This document shows positions 52,570 to 62,271 of a stretch of DNA of 64,000 nt, one piece after another. The DNA is taken from the NCBI RefSeq assembly GCF_000622385.1, contig NZ_JASD01000008.1, forward strand, positions 2,418,001-2,482,000. The letters are read 5' to 3'. Numbering within the stretch: the first letter of the stretch is position 1; every line of letters starts with the position of its first letter. Source of the stretch: Sulfitobacter noctilucicola. Its GTDB lineage: Bacteria > Pseudomonadota > Alphaproteobacteria > Rhodobacterales > Rhodobacteraceae. The position numbers were made by a program, and so were the translations under genes. The notes beneath the pieces are model-generated. The model was not told the DNA's origin. It was given only the letters and a program-made list of their open reading frames with translations, and searched no databases.

Positions 52570-53460
52570 TTACCGGTCTAGGCGCACGCCTTCTCGTGCC
52601 AGACGGTCGCGCAGCACATCGATTTCAATTGTCAGGTCACTGCGGTCATCCAGCAGCGATTTGCGGGTGCGGGCGGCAAAGTTGTCTTCCAGATCATCAA
52701 GCAGCGCGAAGTAGTCGTCGCGCGCTTCCTTGTCGCCGGTGCGGGCGTAGATGTCAGCGAACTTGATGGTCGCATCGCGCGCCCCTTGCAAGTAGACGCC
52801 CAAGTACTTGCGGGCCGCAGTCAGGTCGCGGGGATCTTCTTCAACCGTGCGGATAAGCGTGCGTGCGGCTTCCTGAAAATCTTCAAGTTTGGCACGGGCC
52901 TGACGGTCTTTGGCACGCATGATCGCATCGGTCATAGCACTTAGATGCTTTTCGGCCTCATCCACAACGCGGGCAACGCGGTCCTGCTGAAAGGTATCGA
53001 CGCCTTCCATCCCCTTGGATTTCATCGGATCAATACCGAACGCCGCCAGATGCAGCGCACCGGTGCAAAGACCAAACAGAAGCGGAGACAGAATTCCGGG
53101 AGCATTCAGATGCGCGGCCACGGCCAGTCCGGCACCGATCCCCATGCCCACGGCGGCCAATATTTTCCGCGGCAGGGCAGGGCGGCGTGCAATTTTGCGA
53201 TCATTGAATGCCGCTTCCGCCTGCAACCCTTCACGCAGTAGCCACGCAGAGAGGGTCCAGATAGCAGCACCGGCCAATCCCAGTGTCATCGGTATCGCGC
53301 CATCACCAAGGGTGGTCGCCACAAGGGGGATCGCGGGAATGAACATTACATTGCTGCGCCCGCCAGCAGGGTTCACCTGTTTGCGCCGCCGCTCACTGCG
53401 GGGCGCACCATCGGATGCCGTCGGGTCCGGGCTGAATTTGCCGCCATAGCGTTGCGCCAT
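52570..53460 (-). CDS. XpaC-like membrane protein (5-bromo-4-chloroindolyl phosphate hydrolysis family)
   Basis: A 296-residue protein with two hydrophobic hairpins (about 40-75 and 95-137) and a helical C-terminal domain (about 150-296; RARAKLEDFQEAARTLIRTV, DYFALLDDLEDNFAARTR). It fits the XpaC family, routinely encoded next to TelA. The name comes from an old phenotypic assay and does not prove phosphatase activity. It starts 3 bp after the small membrane protein stop. Confidence 0.85.
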   Translation of the reverse strand: MAQRYGGKFSPDPTASDGAPRSERRRKQVNPAGGRSNVMFIPAIPLVATTLGDGAIPMTLGLAGAAIWTLSAWLLREGLQAEAAFNDRKIARRPALPRKILAAVGMGIGAGLAVAAHLNAPGILSPLLFGLCTGALHLAAFGIDPMKSKGMEGVDTFQQDRVARVVDEAEKHLSAMTDAIMRAKDRQARAKLEDFQEAARTLIRTVEEDPRDLTAARKYLGVYLQGARDATIKFADIYARTGDKEARDDYFALLDDLEDNFAARTRKSLLDDRSDLTIEIDVLRDRLAREGVRLDR

Positions 53461-53463
53461 CGC

Positions 53464-53694
53464 TTAAAGCCCCCCGAGCCAGCCTGTGGCCACACCGAAC
53501 AGCACGGTGATCAGCGCAATATAGGCGGCTTTCTGGATGCCCGTTGATCCCATTTCATATTCTCCGTTTGGCCCGCGGCCTCCACGCAAGGTTTGCGTGC
53601 CGGCCTGAACAATGTTGGTCCAGATCGAATAGAACAGCGCTGCGATCGCGATGCAGACTGCTACTACAATCAATGCAAGTATTAAACGGGCCAT
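53464..53694 (-). CDS. Small two-helix membrane protein
   Basis: A 76-residue protein with helices at about 4-26 and 53-73 and a polar loop (GGRGPNGEYEMGSTG). Not recognised as a named family. It is tightly linked to the XpaC-like gene (3-bp gap), so it is likely a small membrane partner of that protein. Confidence 0.75.
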   Translation of the reverse strand: MARLILALIVVAVCIAIAALFYSIWTNIVQAGTQTLRGGRGPNGEYEMGSTGIQKAAYIALITVLFGVATGWLGGL

Positions 53695-53737
53695 CCCACC
53701 TCTCTGGCATTAACATATGCGTTCTGTCGCGGTTGCG

Positions 53738-54556
53738 CTAGTGACGCGCCGATGTACGGCGTTCCGCATTCAGCTTGCGGGTATAGCCCGACTGGATGAT
53801 TTCGACCGCAACCAGAACTAGAACCGAGAAGTAGAAGGTCGTTTTGGACATCGGTATGACCTCGTATCCGAAGAACCGCAGCGCCAGTTCTGGATCATGC
53901 ATCGCGTGTGCGGCAGCTTGGCCCGCTTCGCCCAGTAGAACAATGCCCACGATCAACAGGATGAACAGGCCCAGAACTTCGTACATCCGGTTCGCCTCAA
54001 GAAAGCGCGTGACGCTGTCGGCCAGTACGAGCATGGCAATGCCTGACAGGATGATCGCGGTGGCAAGAATGATGAATACGTCTGTGATGGCTAGAGCGGA
54101 AAGCACTGAATCAAAAGAGAAAATCAAGTTCATGATTACAATCAGCATAACCACCTGAGCCGCCGACTTGCCTGATTTTCCGGATACATCGGTGTCCAGA
54201 TGTTCAATCGCAAGCATGTGCCCGATTTCCTTGACCGCGGTATACATAATAAACGCGCCACCGATGATGAACACCAGCGTGGCAAAGTTCACGCCGCCGG
54301 TTAGCACGCCTTCCCAGTTTAGGATAAAGAAGGGTTCGGCCATCGCATCGATGAGCTGGATCATCGTGAACAGAAGGATAATCCGCAACGCCACGGCGAT
54401 AATGATACCCCAACGGCGTACAGCAGCCTGCTGTGCCACAGGGGCACGCTGGCTTTCGATGGAGATATAAAGGAGGTTATCAAATCCGAGCACGGCTTGC
54501 AGGAAACAGAGCATTACCAGATTGCCGAGATTTTCGATTGTCAGTAGATCGGTCAT
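53738..54556 (-). CDS. TerC family integral membrane protein
   Basis: A 272-residue TerC/Alx-type protein with seven or so membrane helices. Acidic intramembrane motifs typical of the family are present: LGFDNLLYISI (near 24) and FSFDSVLSALAITD (near 138). Relatives export manganese or take part in tellurite and metal stress. The start at 54556 has AAGGGG upstream. It lies 43 bp before the small protein-XpaC-TelA run on the same strand, linking metal-ion handling to that module. Confidence 0.9.
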   Translation of the reverse strand: MTDLLTIENLGNLVMLCFLQAVLGFDNLLYISIESQRAPVAQQAAVRRWGIIIAVALRIILLFTMIQLIDAMAEPFFILNWEGVLTGGVNFATLVFIIGGAFIMYTAVKEIGHMLAIEHLDTDVSGKSGKSAAQVVMLIVIMNLIFSFDSVLSALAITDVFIILATAIILSGIAMLVLADSVTRFLEANRMYEVLGLFILLIVGIVLLGEAGQAAAHAMHDPELALRFFGYEVIPMSKTTFYFSVLVLVAVEIIQSGYTRKLNAERRTSARH

Positions 54557-54706
54557 GGTGTCCCCTTTTTCAACATGGTTGCTATCGCGTTTAGGGGCAT
54601 ACGGGGTCAATGTGAATTGGCTGTGACGGGGAAATTTATCTCTGTGATGTCCTTAGGCACCGAAAGATTCCGCAATTCGAACGCAATTGGTTTGCAGTAG
54701 ACTTCG

Positions 54707-55534
54707 TTAGCGACGCGGGCGCGGAGCCGGCTTTCGGGGGCTGCGCTTGACCGACTTGGGCTTTTTCGCAGCCGTGCCGCTGTCGTCTTCCAGCACCAGA
54801 CCCAATTGATCACGCACAACTTTGCGACGTAATTCTTCGACTTCGCCCTGCTTCAGCTCGCCCAGTTGAAACGGGCCATAGCTCACGCGGATCAGGCGGT
54901 TCACACTCAGGCCTACAGCTTCCATCGCACGACGGATTTCGCGGTTCTTGCCTTCCCGAAGCCCGATGGTCAGCCATGCGTTTGCACCTTGCTGGCGGTC
55001 CAGTGTGACCTCCATCGGTTGAAAGCGTTCCCCTTCAATGGTGATTCCCTTGCGCAAGGGTTCAAGTGCCACGTCAGAGGGGCGGCCGTTCACGCGCACA
55101 CGGTACCGGCGCAGCCATCCCGTGCTTGGCAGCTCCAACTGGCGTTTGATGCCGCCATCGTTGGTCAACAGCAGCAGACCTTCGGAATTGAGGTCGAGCC
55201 GTCCTACGGACATCACGCGCGGCATCTCGGCAGGCAGATCATCGTAAATCGTCGCACGGCCTTTCTCGTCGCGGGTCGTTGTCACCAGACCGGTGGGCTT
55301 GTGATAAAGCCACAAGCGCGGCGGTTCCGGCTCTGATATTTCCTTGCCGTCGACGGCGATGCGATCCGATGGTGTGACGTTGAGTGCAGGCGAGGTAATT
55401 TGCGCGCCGTTCACCCGCACGCGGCCAGCTTCGATCATCCGCTCGGCTTCGCGACGGCTGGCGATGCCTGCGCGTGAAAGAACCTTGGCGATACGGTCGC
55501 CGTCCGGTCTGTCTGTATCTGGCTTTTGTGTCAT
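54707..55534 (-). CDS. rluB: 23S rRNA pseudouridine synthase (RluB type)
   Basis: A 275-residue enzyme that isomerises a specific uridine in 23S rRNA. An S4 RNA-binding domain covers about 12-60 (IAKVLSRAGIASRREAERMI), followed by the RsuA/RluB catalytic domain with GRLDLNSEGLLLLTNDG (catalytic D114). The C-terminus is a basic Pro/Arg-rich tail (KSVKRSPRKPAPRPRR). The ATG follows AAGGCAGGGG. It is divergent from tadA. RluB is favoured over RluE/RluF by overall similarity, without alignment. Confidence 0.9.
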   Translation of the reverse strand: MTQKPDTDRPDGDRIAKVLSRAGIASRREAERMIEAGRVRVNGAQITSPALNVTPSDRIAVDGKEISEPEPPRLWLYHKPTGLVTTTRDEKGRATIYDDLPAEMPRVMSVGRLDLNSEGLLLLTNDGGIKRQLELPSTGWLRRYRVRVNGRPSDVALEPLRKGITIEGERFQPMEVTLDRQQGANAWLTIGLREGKNREIRRAMEAVGLSVNRLIRVSYGPFQLGELKQGEVEELRRKVVRDQLGLVLEDDSGTAAKKPKSVKRSPRKPAPRPRR

Positions 55535-55596
55535 GCCCCTGCCTTAGCGGGTTTGCGCACCTTGCGAAAGGGCGGCAATTGCGGTCCTGTAGCGGG

Positions 55597-56046
55597 ATGG
55601 TTTTTCGATCTTTCATGGATGTAGCGCTTGAAGAAGCGCGGGCGGCAGGTGCACGCGGAGAAGTCCCTGTCGGGGCTGTGGTGGTGGATGCTGGTGGCGT
55701 GGTCGTCGCGCAAGCGGGAAATCGGACCCGTGAATTGCATGACCCTACCGCTCATGCGGAAATTCTTGCGGTGCGTGATGCCTGTCAGAGGGTCGGTAGC
55801 GAACGTTTGCTGGGGCACGATCTATATGTGACGCTAGAACCCTGTGCGATGTGCGCGGCGGCTATCGCGGCGGCGCGTATTGGTCGGTTATACTACGGGG
55901 CATCAGACCCGAAATCTGGTGGGGTGGCTCAAGGCGCGCGCGTATTCTCACATCTTCAATCCCACCATGCTCCAGAAGTTTTCGACGGCATTTCAGCACA
56001 GGAAAGCGAAACCTTGCTGAAAGCGTTCTTCGCGGCGAAGCGTTAG
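55597..56046 (+). CDS. tadA: tRNA-specific adenosine deaminase
   Basis: A 149-residue deaminase that makes inosine at position 34 of tRNA-Arg. The zinc site is complete: H53-A-E55 (catalytic Glu) and P82-C83-x2-C86. MVFRSFMDVALEEA at 55597 is taken as the start because it gives the usual family length; an internal ATG (55615) is possible and the longer frame overlaps rluB. It is divergent from rluB by 62 bp. Confidence 0.95.
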   Translation: MVFRSFMDVALEEARAAGARGEVPVGAVVVDAGGVVVAQAGNRTRELHDPTAHAEILAVRDACQRVGSERLLGHDLYVTLEPCAMCAAAIAAARIGRLYYGASDPKSGGVAQGARVFSHLQSHHAPEVFDGISAQESETLLKAFFAAKR

Positions 56047-56063
56047 GGCCATTCCCGGGCCGG

Positions 56064-56780
56064 TCAGTTGCCAACCATTTCCGTAAGGACCGCAGCGGGC
56101 GACGATTCCTTTTCGTCTTCATGGCGGGCAATGGCCGGTGTGCCGCGCACCCAATCGTCAGACGCTGCCAACGTCACCATAAAGGCACCAAGATCGGCGT
56201 GGCGTGTGCGGATCATGTTTTCGGGTATGACGTCAGCTTGTACAGTGTAATCTTCTGTAGCGTCGCCATCCATCAACCAACCGGGACGCACGGCGGTCCA
56301 GTCAATGGATCGGCGCTCGGCAAGCTGCTTTTCCATCTTTGCCATCTGCGCAAAGACATTGTTCAGCGCGACCATGGCAGGCAGTTTAAACCAGATCGGG
56401 CCACGGTTCTTTTCTTCAACAAAGCTGGCCGAGATAACGACGAGCCGCTTCAGGCCGTGCGTTTGCATCCCGTCACAGATCGCACTGGTCCCTTTGGTGT
56501 AAAGGGGAGGCGGATCAAGTAGGGTTTGCGGATCGTTCCCCACGCCAAGGCAGGAGATCACCGCATCAACGCCGCTCAGATGAGGGGCGAGATCGTCATT
56601 GAGCACATCCACCGTGACATGGGTGATCAGGGGGTCCTGTTCGGGATTGTCCGGCGCGGAGTGATCGAACGCGATGACACGATACCCTTTTTCGCGGGCC
56701 GCGCGCAGGGCTGCCCGTCCTGTTGCGCCGCCCGCACCAAAAAGTCCGATGGTGAAGGGGGATGCTTTAACGTCTGACAT
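56064..56780 (-). CDS. NAD(P)H-binding protein (atypical SDR, NmrA-like)
   Basis: A 238-residue Rossmann-fold protein with the atypical SDR glycine motif GAGGATG (15-21), and ISCLG and VVISASF segments in the expected strands. No YxxxK is visible, so it may be a reductase of the flavin-reductase (BLVRB-like) group or a redox-sensing protein. The start at 56780 follows GAGGAG. It is convergent with tadA and not obviously coupled to a pathway. Confidence 0.8.
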   Translation of the reverse strand: MSDVKASPFTIGLFGAGGATGRAALRAAREKGYRVIAFDHSAPDNPEQDPLITHVTVDVLNDDLAPHLSGVDAVISCLGVGNDPQTLLDPPPLYTKGTSAICDGMQTHGLKRLVVISASFVEEKNRGPIWFKLPAMVALNNVFAQMAKMEKQLAERRSIDWTAVRPGWLMDGDATEDYTVQADVIPENMIRTRHADLGAFMVTLAASDDWVRGTPAIARHEDEKESSPAAVLTEMVGN

Positions 56781-56856
56781 GTTTGGGCTCCTCTGAACAC
56801 TCAAAGGCTAACCACGAGCGGCGCGCGCTGTTCCCGCCATTAGGGGAACTGCGACA

Positions 56857-57552
56857 TCACAGCGCAATAGGCTCCATTACCTGCGGTTCCACTACAGATA
56901 CGCCGGGCAGACCGTCGGCCAGCACTTGTGCTGATTGCTCCAGAAGCGGGAAGGTGCGGTAGTGACAGGGAATAACTGTGCTGAAATCAAAGTACCGTTT
57001 TGCAGCATAGGCGGCCTCGGCCATTCCCATCGTGAAATGCCCGCCTGCAGACAGAATACCGATGTCGGGCTTGTAATAATCTGCGATCCAATCCATGTCC
57101 GCCATGATCCCAGTATCGCCTGAGGCATAGATCGTATGACCTTCACCGCGCAGGATAAAACCGCTTTCATTGCCCATATAGCGGCGGATTTCTCCGACGT
57201 CGGCGCTTGAGGAGTGCGAGGCAGGGACCATGCTGGCCGTGACATTCTCTCCCAGCGCAATCGTGCCGCCCATGTTGAAGGGTGACCCTTCTACGGCACC
57301 TTCGGCATGCAGGTACTGCGCGAGCTCATACATACCCGACACCGGCGCACCGGTTTTCTTGGAAATGGCGACGACATCTGTGATGTGGTCAAAATGCGCA
57401 TGGGTCACCAGGATTTGCGTGGCCCCATTAACGGCCGCTTCATGCTGGTCTTCGCCAAGCATCGGATTCCCGTTCAGCCAAGGGTCGAGCAGGATCACCT
57501 GATCTTCGATTTCAAAACGGAATGAGCCGTGGCCAAGCCAGATGATGTTCAT
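56857..57552 (-). CDS. Metal-dependent hydrolase, metallo-beta-lactamase fold (UPF0173)
   Basis: A 231-residue MBL-fold hydrolase of the UPF0173 type. The zinc motif HAHFDH (H51, H53, D55, H56) and later metal ligands in ASHSSS (near 113) and SGDTG (near 147) are visible. The ATG follows GGAGACACC. Divergent from gatC. The substrate is unknown. Confidence 0.88.
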   Translation of the reverse strand: MNIIWLGHGSFRFEIEDQVILLDPWLNGNPMLGEDQHEAAVNGATQILVTHAHFDHITDVVAISKKTGAPVSGMYELAQYLHAEGAVEGSPFNMGGTIALGENVTASMVPASHSSSADVGEIRRYMGNESGFILRGEGHTIYASGDTGIMADMDWIADYYKPDIGILSAGGHFTMGMAEAAYAAKRYFDFSTVIPCHYRTFPLLEQSAQVLADGLPGVSVVEPQVMEPIAL

Positions 57553-57752
57553 TGGGGGTGTCTCCTTTGATCTGTCGGGCGGAGTTTAGAGAACGTGCGC
57601 GCAAGTGGTACCCCCTTTGTATGCGCTGCCTTGATGGAGGCTTGCGCAAAGGTATTTTTAGAAGCGAGAAGCTGAGGGGCGTGCGCACCCTTGCTTGGCG
57701 CGGCGCAGGGCGGTATTGGCAGGGCAAACGTGATCACCGTGAGGGAAGCCCC

Positions 57753-58040
57753 ATGTCCATTGACGAAAATACCGCCGCCCGGGTGGCGAAACTGGCCCGT
57801 ATCAAGGTCGAGCCCGACGCGCTGCCTGCGCTGGCACAGGAATTCAACGGTATCTTGGGGTTTATCGAGCAACTGAGCGAAGTCGATGTTGAGGGCGTGG
57901 AGCCCATGACATCGGTCACCCCACAGCGTCTCAAGCGCCGTGAGGATGTCGTGACCGACGGTGATCAGCAGGAGAAGGTGCTGAAAAACGCACCCGATGC
58001 CCGTGAAGGATTTTTTGCCGTGCCTAAGGTGGTTGAATAA
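57753..58040 (+). CDS. gatC: Aspartyl/glutamyl-tRNA(Asn/Gln) amidotransferase subunit C
   Basis: A 95-residue GatC, which wraps around GatA and stabilises the amidotransferase that makes Gln-tRNA(Gln) and Asn-tRNA(Asn). The typical [13 protein letters not shown] start, the middle [17 protein letters not shown] and the FFAVPKVV C-terminus are present. The start at 57753 follows GAGGGAAG. Stop and gatA start overlap (TAATG). gatB is not in the window. Confidence 0.95.
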   Translation: MSIDENTAARVAKLARIKVEPDALPALAQEFNGILGFIEQLSEVDVEGVEPMTSVTPQRLKRREDVVTDGDQQEKVLKNAPDAREGFFAVPKVVE

Positions 58041-59527
58041 TGACTGATCTGAACAAACTGGGCCTGGCGGATGCGCGTGATGCGCTGCGCGCGGGCGAGA
58101 CGACCTCCAAAGAACTGACCGAAGCCTGCCTTAAAGCCATTGAGGGTGCAGGGGCGTTGAACGCATTCGTTCATAATACGGCAGACATCGCGCTGGCGCA
58201 GGCAAAGGCGGCAGATGCCCGCATCGCGCAGGGGGATGCGCCCGCAATGTGCGGATTGCCCATCGGGATCAAGGACCTGTTCTGCACCAAAGGTGTGCCT
58301 AGTCAGGCAGGTAGCCGCATCCTCGAAGGGTTTCTGCCTGAATATGAAAGCACCGTGAGCCAGAACCTTTTTGACGCAGGCTCCGTCATGCTGGGCAAGC
58401 TGAACATGGACGAATTTGCCATGGGCTCCTCTAACGAAACATCGGTTTATGGCAACGCGGTCAATCCATGGCGGCGCGGCAATGACGATGCACAGCTAAC
58501 GCCGGGTGGCTCTTCCGGCGGGTCTGCCGCAGCGGTGGCCGCTGATCTTTGTCTTGCTGCTACTGGTACTGACACCGGCGGCTCCATCCGCCAGCCTGCG
58601 GCTTTCACCGGCATTACCGGCATTAAACCAACCTACGGTCGCTGCTCGCGCTGGGGTATTGTGGCATTTGCGTCCTCGCTTGATCAGGCGGGGCCAATGA
58701 CCAAATCGGTGCGTGATGCCGCAATCATGCTTGAAGCGATGTGTGGCCATGATCCCAAAGATTCCACCTCGGCCGATCTGGCTGTGCCGGATTTTGAAGC
58801 TGCACTCACAGGCGATATTCGCGGTAAGAAAATCGGTATTCCCAAAGAGTACCGCATGGACGGCATGCCCGAAGAAATCGACGCGCTTTGGCAGGATGGC
58901 ATTGCGATGATGAAAGACGCCGGTGCCGAGATCGTCGATATCTCGCTGCCGCACACCAAATACGCGCTGCCTGCCTACTATGTGATTGCTCCCGCCGAGG
59001 CATCCTCGAACCTCGCGCGGTATGACGGTGTGCGTTATGGCCACCGTGCCAAGCTGGATCAGGGCGATGGCATCACGGAGATGTACGAAAAGACCCGCGC
59101 CGAAGGCTTTGGTTCAGAAGTGCAGCGCCGCGTGATGGTCGGGACCTATGTGCTTTCGGCGGGTTTCTATGACGCCTATTACAACCGCGCGCGTAAAGTA
59201 CGCACACTGATCAAGAAAGACTTCGAAGACGTGTTTGCGCAAGGGATAGACAGCATCCTGACGCCGGCCACGCCTTCTGCTGCCTTTGGTCTGGGTGAGA
59301 TGGCGGATGCCGATCCGGTGCAGATGTATCTGAACGATGTCTTCACGGTCACTGTGAACCTTGCCGGATTGCCCGGCATTGCTGTGCCGACAGGCACGGA
59401 CCGCACAGGTCTGCCACTGGGCCTTCAGCTGATTGGCCGCCCTTGGGAAGAAGCTGAATTGCTGTCCACCGCCTATGCGCTGGAACAGGCGGCGGGGTTT
59501 GTAGCCAAGCCTGAGAAATGGTGGTAA
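58040..59527 (+). CDS. gatA: Aspartyl/glutamyl-tRNA(Asn/Gln) amidotransferase subunit A
   Basis: A 495-residue amidase-signature enzyme that supplies ammonia from glutamine. The Ser-cisSer-Lys triad is K78 (GLPIGIKD), S158 (GGSSGGS) and S182 ([10 protein letters not shown]). The length is standard. It works in complex with GatC, encoded just upstream, and GatB elsewhere. Confidence 0.97.
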   Translation: MTDLNKLGLADARDALRAGETTSKELTEACLKAIEGAGALNAFVHNTADIALAQAKAADARIAQGDAPAMCGLPIGIKDLFCTKGVPSQAGSRILEGFLPEYESTVSQNLFDAGSVMLGKLNMDEFAMGSSNETSVYGNAVNPWRRGNDDAQLTPGGSSGGSAAAVAADLCLAATGTDTGGSIRQPAAFTGITGIKPTYGRCSRWGIVAFASSLDQAGPMTKSVRDAAIMLEAMCGHDPKDSTSADLAVPDFEAALTGDIRGKKIGIPKEYRMDGMPEEIDALWQDGIAMMKDAGAEIVDISLPHTKYALPAYYVIAPAEASSNLARYDGVRYGHRAKLDQGDGITEMYEKTRAEGFGSEVQRRVMVGTYVLSAGFYDAYYNRARKVRTLIKKDFEDVFAQGIDSILTPATPSAAFGLGEMADADPVQMYLNDVFTVTVNLAGLPGIAVPTGTDRTGLPLGLQLIGRPWEEAELLSTAYALEQAAGFVAKPEKWW

Positions 59528-59568
59528 GAAAAGGCCAATAAAGCAGTCAAAAAGACAAAGCAGGACCT

Positions 59569-60294
59569 ATGATTATACGCTCTCTTCTCGTTCTCGCCGC
59601 AGGCGTGACGCTTGCAGCTTGCCAGCCCGCGATACCGGATTCCGGTCGTGGTGCCGGTTTTGGTGATGACTTTGTGGAACGCCAGAGGGCGCGTGACGCA
59701 GCGCTTGCGGGCGTGCCTGCACCGGCAACCGTTACGGCAGCACCTTTGAGCGCAACAACACCGGTTCCCGGTAGCGCAGAAGCGACAGCGGCTGAGACAG
59801 CGCAAATTCTGGCGGCAACCCGTCAAGGTGCCGCTGCGAACTCAGGTGTAGAGCCAGTGAATGCGAGCCCTTCCAATGCGCCACCGCCGGTGGTGAACTC
59901 GGCAGGTATTTCCAACGAGAATAATTTTGATGCGGTCTCGGGACAGCGCAGCATTGATGCCGATGCGGCACGTTTGGCTTCCAACCGGTCCCAGTATCAG
60001 GTCATTCAACCCGAAGCCTTGCCTGACCGTATCGATTCCGGTCCGAACGTTGTCGCCTATGCTTTGCAGACATCCCATCCGCGCGGCAGCCAGCGCTATC
60101 GCCGCACAGGGTTTAACAAACAGGCGAAGTTCGTGCGCGCCTGCGCCGAGTTTGCGACAGCGAACGAAGCGCAGATTGATTTCCTGAGCCGTGGCGGACC
60201 CGAGAAAGATCGCAAAGGCATGGACCCTGACGGGGACGGTTACGCCTGCGCATGGGATCCTGCACCGTTCCGGCGGGCTGCCCAGCAGGGCTGA
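59569..60294 (+). CDS. Lipoprotein with C-terminal Excalibur-like calcium-binding motif
   Basis: A 241-residue predicted lipoprotein: signal SLLVLAAGVTLAAC (lipid C18), a low-complexity Ala/Pro/Thr-rich stretch (about 45-115), and a folded C-terminus (about 165-235) ending in DPDGDGYACAWDP, an Excalibur-type DxDxDG calcium loop with its Cys. It lies 42 bp after gatA and 3 bp before the amidase gene, so it may act with that enzyme at the cell wall. The specific function is unknown. Confidence 0.82.
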   Translation: MIIRSLLVLAAGVTLAACQPAIPDSGRGAGFGDDFVERQRARDAALAGVPAPATVTAAPLSATTPVPGSAEATAAETAQILAATRQGAAANSGVEPVNASPSNAPPPVVNSAGISNENNFDAVSGQRSIDADAARLASNRSQYQVIQPEALPDRIDSGPNVVAYALQTSHPRGSQRYRRTGFNKQAKFVRACAEFATANEAQIDFLSRGGPEKDRKGMDPDGDGYACAWDPAPFRRAAQQG

Positions 60295-60297
60295 TCC

Positions 60298-60960
60298 ATG
60301 CCGGACGGGATTGTCGATCATCCGTCGCCCAATTGCGGACCGCGGCGAAATGGCCTGACGCCGTCACTGATTGTGATACACTATACAGCCATGGAAAGTG
60401 CGGACGCTGCGCTGAACCGTTTGTGCGATCCGGCAGCGGAAGTTTCTGCGCATTATCTGATTTCGAACCGGGGGCGGGTCACGCAGATGGTGGACGAGAA
60501 CCAGCGCGCTTGGCATGCCGGTGCGGGATCGTGGCGGGGCGTTGACGACATCAATTCACGCTCCGTCGGGATTGAGCTGGACAACACCGGTAAACATCCG
60601 TTTTCCGAACCGCAGATGACAGCGCTGGAAGAATTGCTGCGCAGTATCATGGAACGGTGGGCCATTCTGCCATCTGGTGTGATTGGTCATTCCGATATGG
60701 CACCAGGCCGCAAATCCGATCCGGGGCTGCACTTTGATTGGGCAAGGCTGGCGCGTCAGGGGCTGGCGGCTCCGGTTGTGACGCAGGCCGTCACCGACTG
60801 CGACCCCGACAGCTTTGTCCAAGCTGCGATGGATGCAGGATATCCGGCAGGGTCAGACTTTGACGATCTTCTGGCCTGCGTCCGCTTGCGCAGTGCCCCT
60901 TGGCGCAGCGGGGCTTTAACGCGGGATGATTATGCCTTTCCCGAAATTCCGTCAGACTGA
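60298..60960 (+). CDS. N-acetylmuramoyl-L-alanine amidase (AmpD-like)
   Basis: A 220-residue amidase_2 domain protein that cleaves muramoyl-L-alanine bonds. Zinc and catalytic motifs are seen: VIHYTAM (H28), the substrate loop QRAWHAGAGSWRG and IGHSDMAPGRKSDPG near 138-152, where the His and Asp complete the site. No signal peptide is present, so a cytoplasmic AmpD role in anhydro-muropeptide recycling is likely. Confidence 0.92.
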   Translation: MPDGIVDHPSPNCGPRRNGLTPSLIVIHYTAMESADAALNRLCDPAAEVSAHYLISNRGRVTQMVDENQRAWHAGAGSWRGVDDINSRSVGIELDNTGKHPFSEPQMTALEELLRSIMERWAILPSGVIGHSDMAPGRKSDPGLHFDWARLARQGLAAPVVTQAVTDCDPDSFVQAAMDAGYPAGSDFDDLLACVRLRSAPWRSGALTRDDYAFPEIPSD

Positions 60961-60972
60961 ACATCGCGTGCA

Positions 60973-61002
60973 TTGACCTTCGTACACTTGACGCGGTACC
61001 TG
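60973..61002 (+). promoter_or_regulatory. Probable promoter of rnpB
   Basis: TTGACC (60973-60978) and TACCTG (60997-61002) are separated by 18 bases and end a few bases before the mature RNase P RNA. A second TTGACG lies at 60988 but is too close to the -10. Confidence 0.5.
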
Positions 61003-61008
61003 CAAAAC

Positions 61009-61389
61009 ACGCGCGGAAGGCTGGATGATCGCGGTCCCTTTATCGGGGTCGAGGAAAGTCCGGACTCCCAAAAGGAACGGTGCCGGGTAACGCCCGGGCG
61101 GGGTAACCCGACGGACAGCGCCACAGAAATGAAACCGCTTCGGGCTTTCCGGAGTAAGGGTGAAACGGTGGGGTAAGAGCCCACCGCGTCCTTGGCAACA
61201 AGGGTGGCACGGCAAGCCCCACCGGGAGCAATGCCAAATAGGGACCGCGCGTCGCAAGACAGGGCTTCTTTTGCCCGAGCAGGTCCGGGTTGGCAGCTAT
61301 AGCCGTCGCGGCAACGTGACGGTCAGAGGAATGATCATCCAGAGGCATCACGCCTTGGACAGAATCCGGCTTACAGGCCTTCCGCGCGT
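61009..61389 (+). ncRNA. rnpB: RNase P RNA (class A)
   Basis: A ~380-nt catalytic RNA that trims tRNA 5' ends. The ends pair as helix P1: CGCGCGGAAGGC at 61010 with GCCTTCCGCGCG at 61377. Universal core elements are present: GAGGAAAGTCCGGACTCC near 61049, GAGCAATGCCAAATAGG-like P9-P10 sequence near 61225, and the 3' ACAGAATCCGGCTTACAGG near 61360. A TTTTTT run follows P1, which can serve as terminator. Ends are accurate to a few bases. Confidence 0.95.
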
Positions 61390-61459
61390 CTTTTTTCTGA
61401 CTTCCATTGGGCGGATCGTCAGAGGATCGAGTTAACACCAAAGGTCGGAGAAAAGGTTC

Positions 61460-62167
61460 ATGGAACTCAATGGAAAGACCGTATTGGTCACAGGCGGCAG
61501 CGATGGCATCGGGCGTCATATCTGCCTTAAACTGGCGGCCGCTGGCTGCAACATCGCTGTGTTGGGGCGTAGTGAGAGCCGGTTGCGAGACGTCGCAGGT
61601 GAATGCCGCGCTGCGGGCGCGGGGCGGGCTGTAGGTTACGCTTGTGACATGCGCGACAGCGATGCGATTGTCGCCACGGTCGAGCGCATTGCCAAGGAAT
61701 TGCCCCCGCTAGATATTGTCATCAATAACGCCGGCATCTGGCACAAGACCGGGCCCTTGGACGATATTCCAGCGCAGATGGTCGAAGATACGATAGCCAC
61801 AAACATGACCGGAGCGATCCAGCTGACGCGTGCAGTCTTGCCGGGTTTGCGGACCCGTCCTGACGCTGCTGTGCTGAATGTCATCTCTAAATCCGGCATT
61901 CTGGCGCAAGCGGGACAGTCCGTTTACACCGCGACCAAATACGGCATGCGCGGCTTTACCGATGTGCTGAAAGAGGACGAGGCACAAAGCGGTGTGCGCG
62001 TCGCGGGCCTTTATCAAAGTGGCACCAACACTGGCATGTTCGCCAAGGCCGGCGAAGAGGTTCCGAACCATATCTTCACCGAACCCGATGATCTTGCAGA
62101 TGTGGTGGTTTTCATGCTTTCACGCCCGCCAAAGCTCTGGATGCACGATGTTCGGATAGAGTTGTGA
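61460..62167 (+). CDS. SDR family oxidoreductase
   Basis: A 235-residue classical SDR. TGGSDGIG (11-18), NNAG (89-92), S143 and Y156-x3-K160 (YTATK) are intact. The ATG follows GGAGAAAAGG. It lies between rnpB and rpmG and is not part of a visible pathway; the substrate is unknown. Confidence 0.9.
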   Translation: MELNGKTVLVTGGSDGIGRHICLKLAAAGCNIAVLGRSESRLRDVAGECRAAGAGRAVGYACDMRDSDAIVATVERIAKELPPLDIVINNAGIWHKTGPLDDIPAQMVEDTIATNMTGAIQLTRAVLPGLRTRPDAAVLNVISKSGILAQAGQSVYTATKYGMRGFTDVLKEDEAQSGVRVAGLYQSGTNTGMFAKAGEEVPNHIFTEPDDLADVVVFMLSRPPKLWMHDVRIEL

Positions 62168-62186
62168 CGAAATACAGCTTTTGGTG

Positions 62187-62214
62187 TTGACTCGGTCCAT
62201 GTGCAGGTTAAAAG
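62187..62214 (+). promoter_or_regulatory. Possible promoter of rpmG
   Basis: TTGACT (62187-62192) is followed after 16 bases by TAAAAG (62209-62214), about 58 bp before the start codon. Confidence 0.4.
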
Positions 62215-62271
62215 CCGACATCTGGATTTCACGCACCCGCTTTGCGCCGTGGTGCAGCAGGAGAAGATAAG

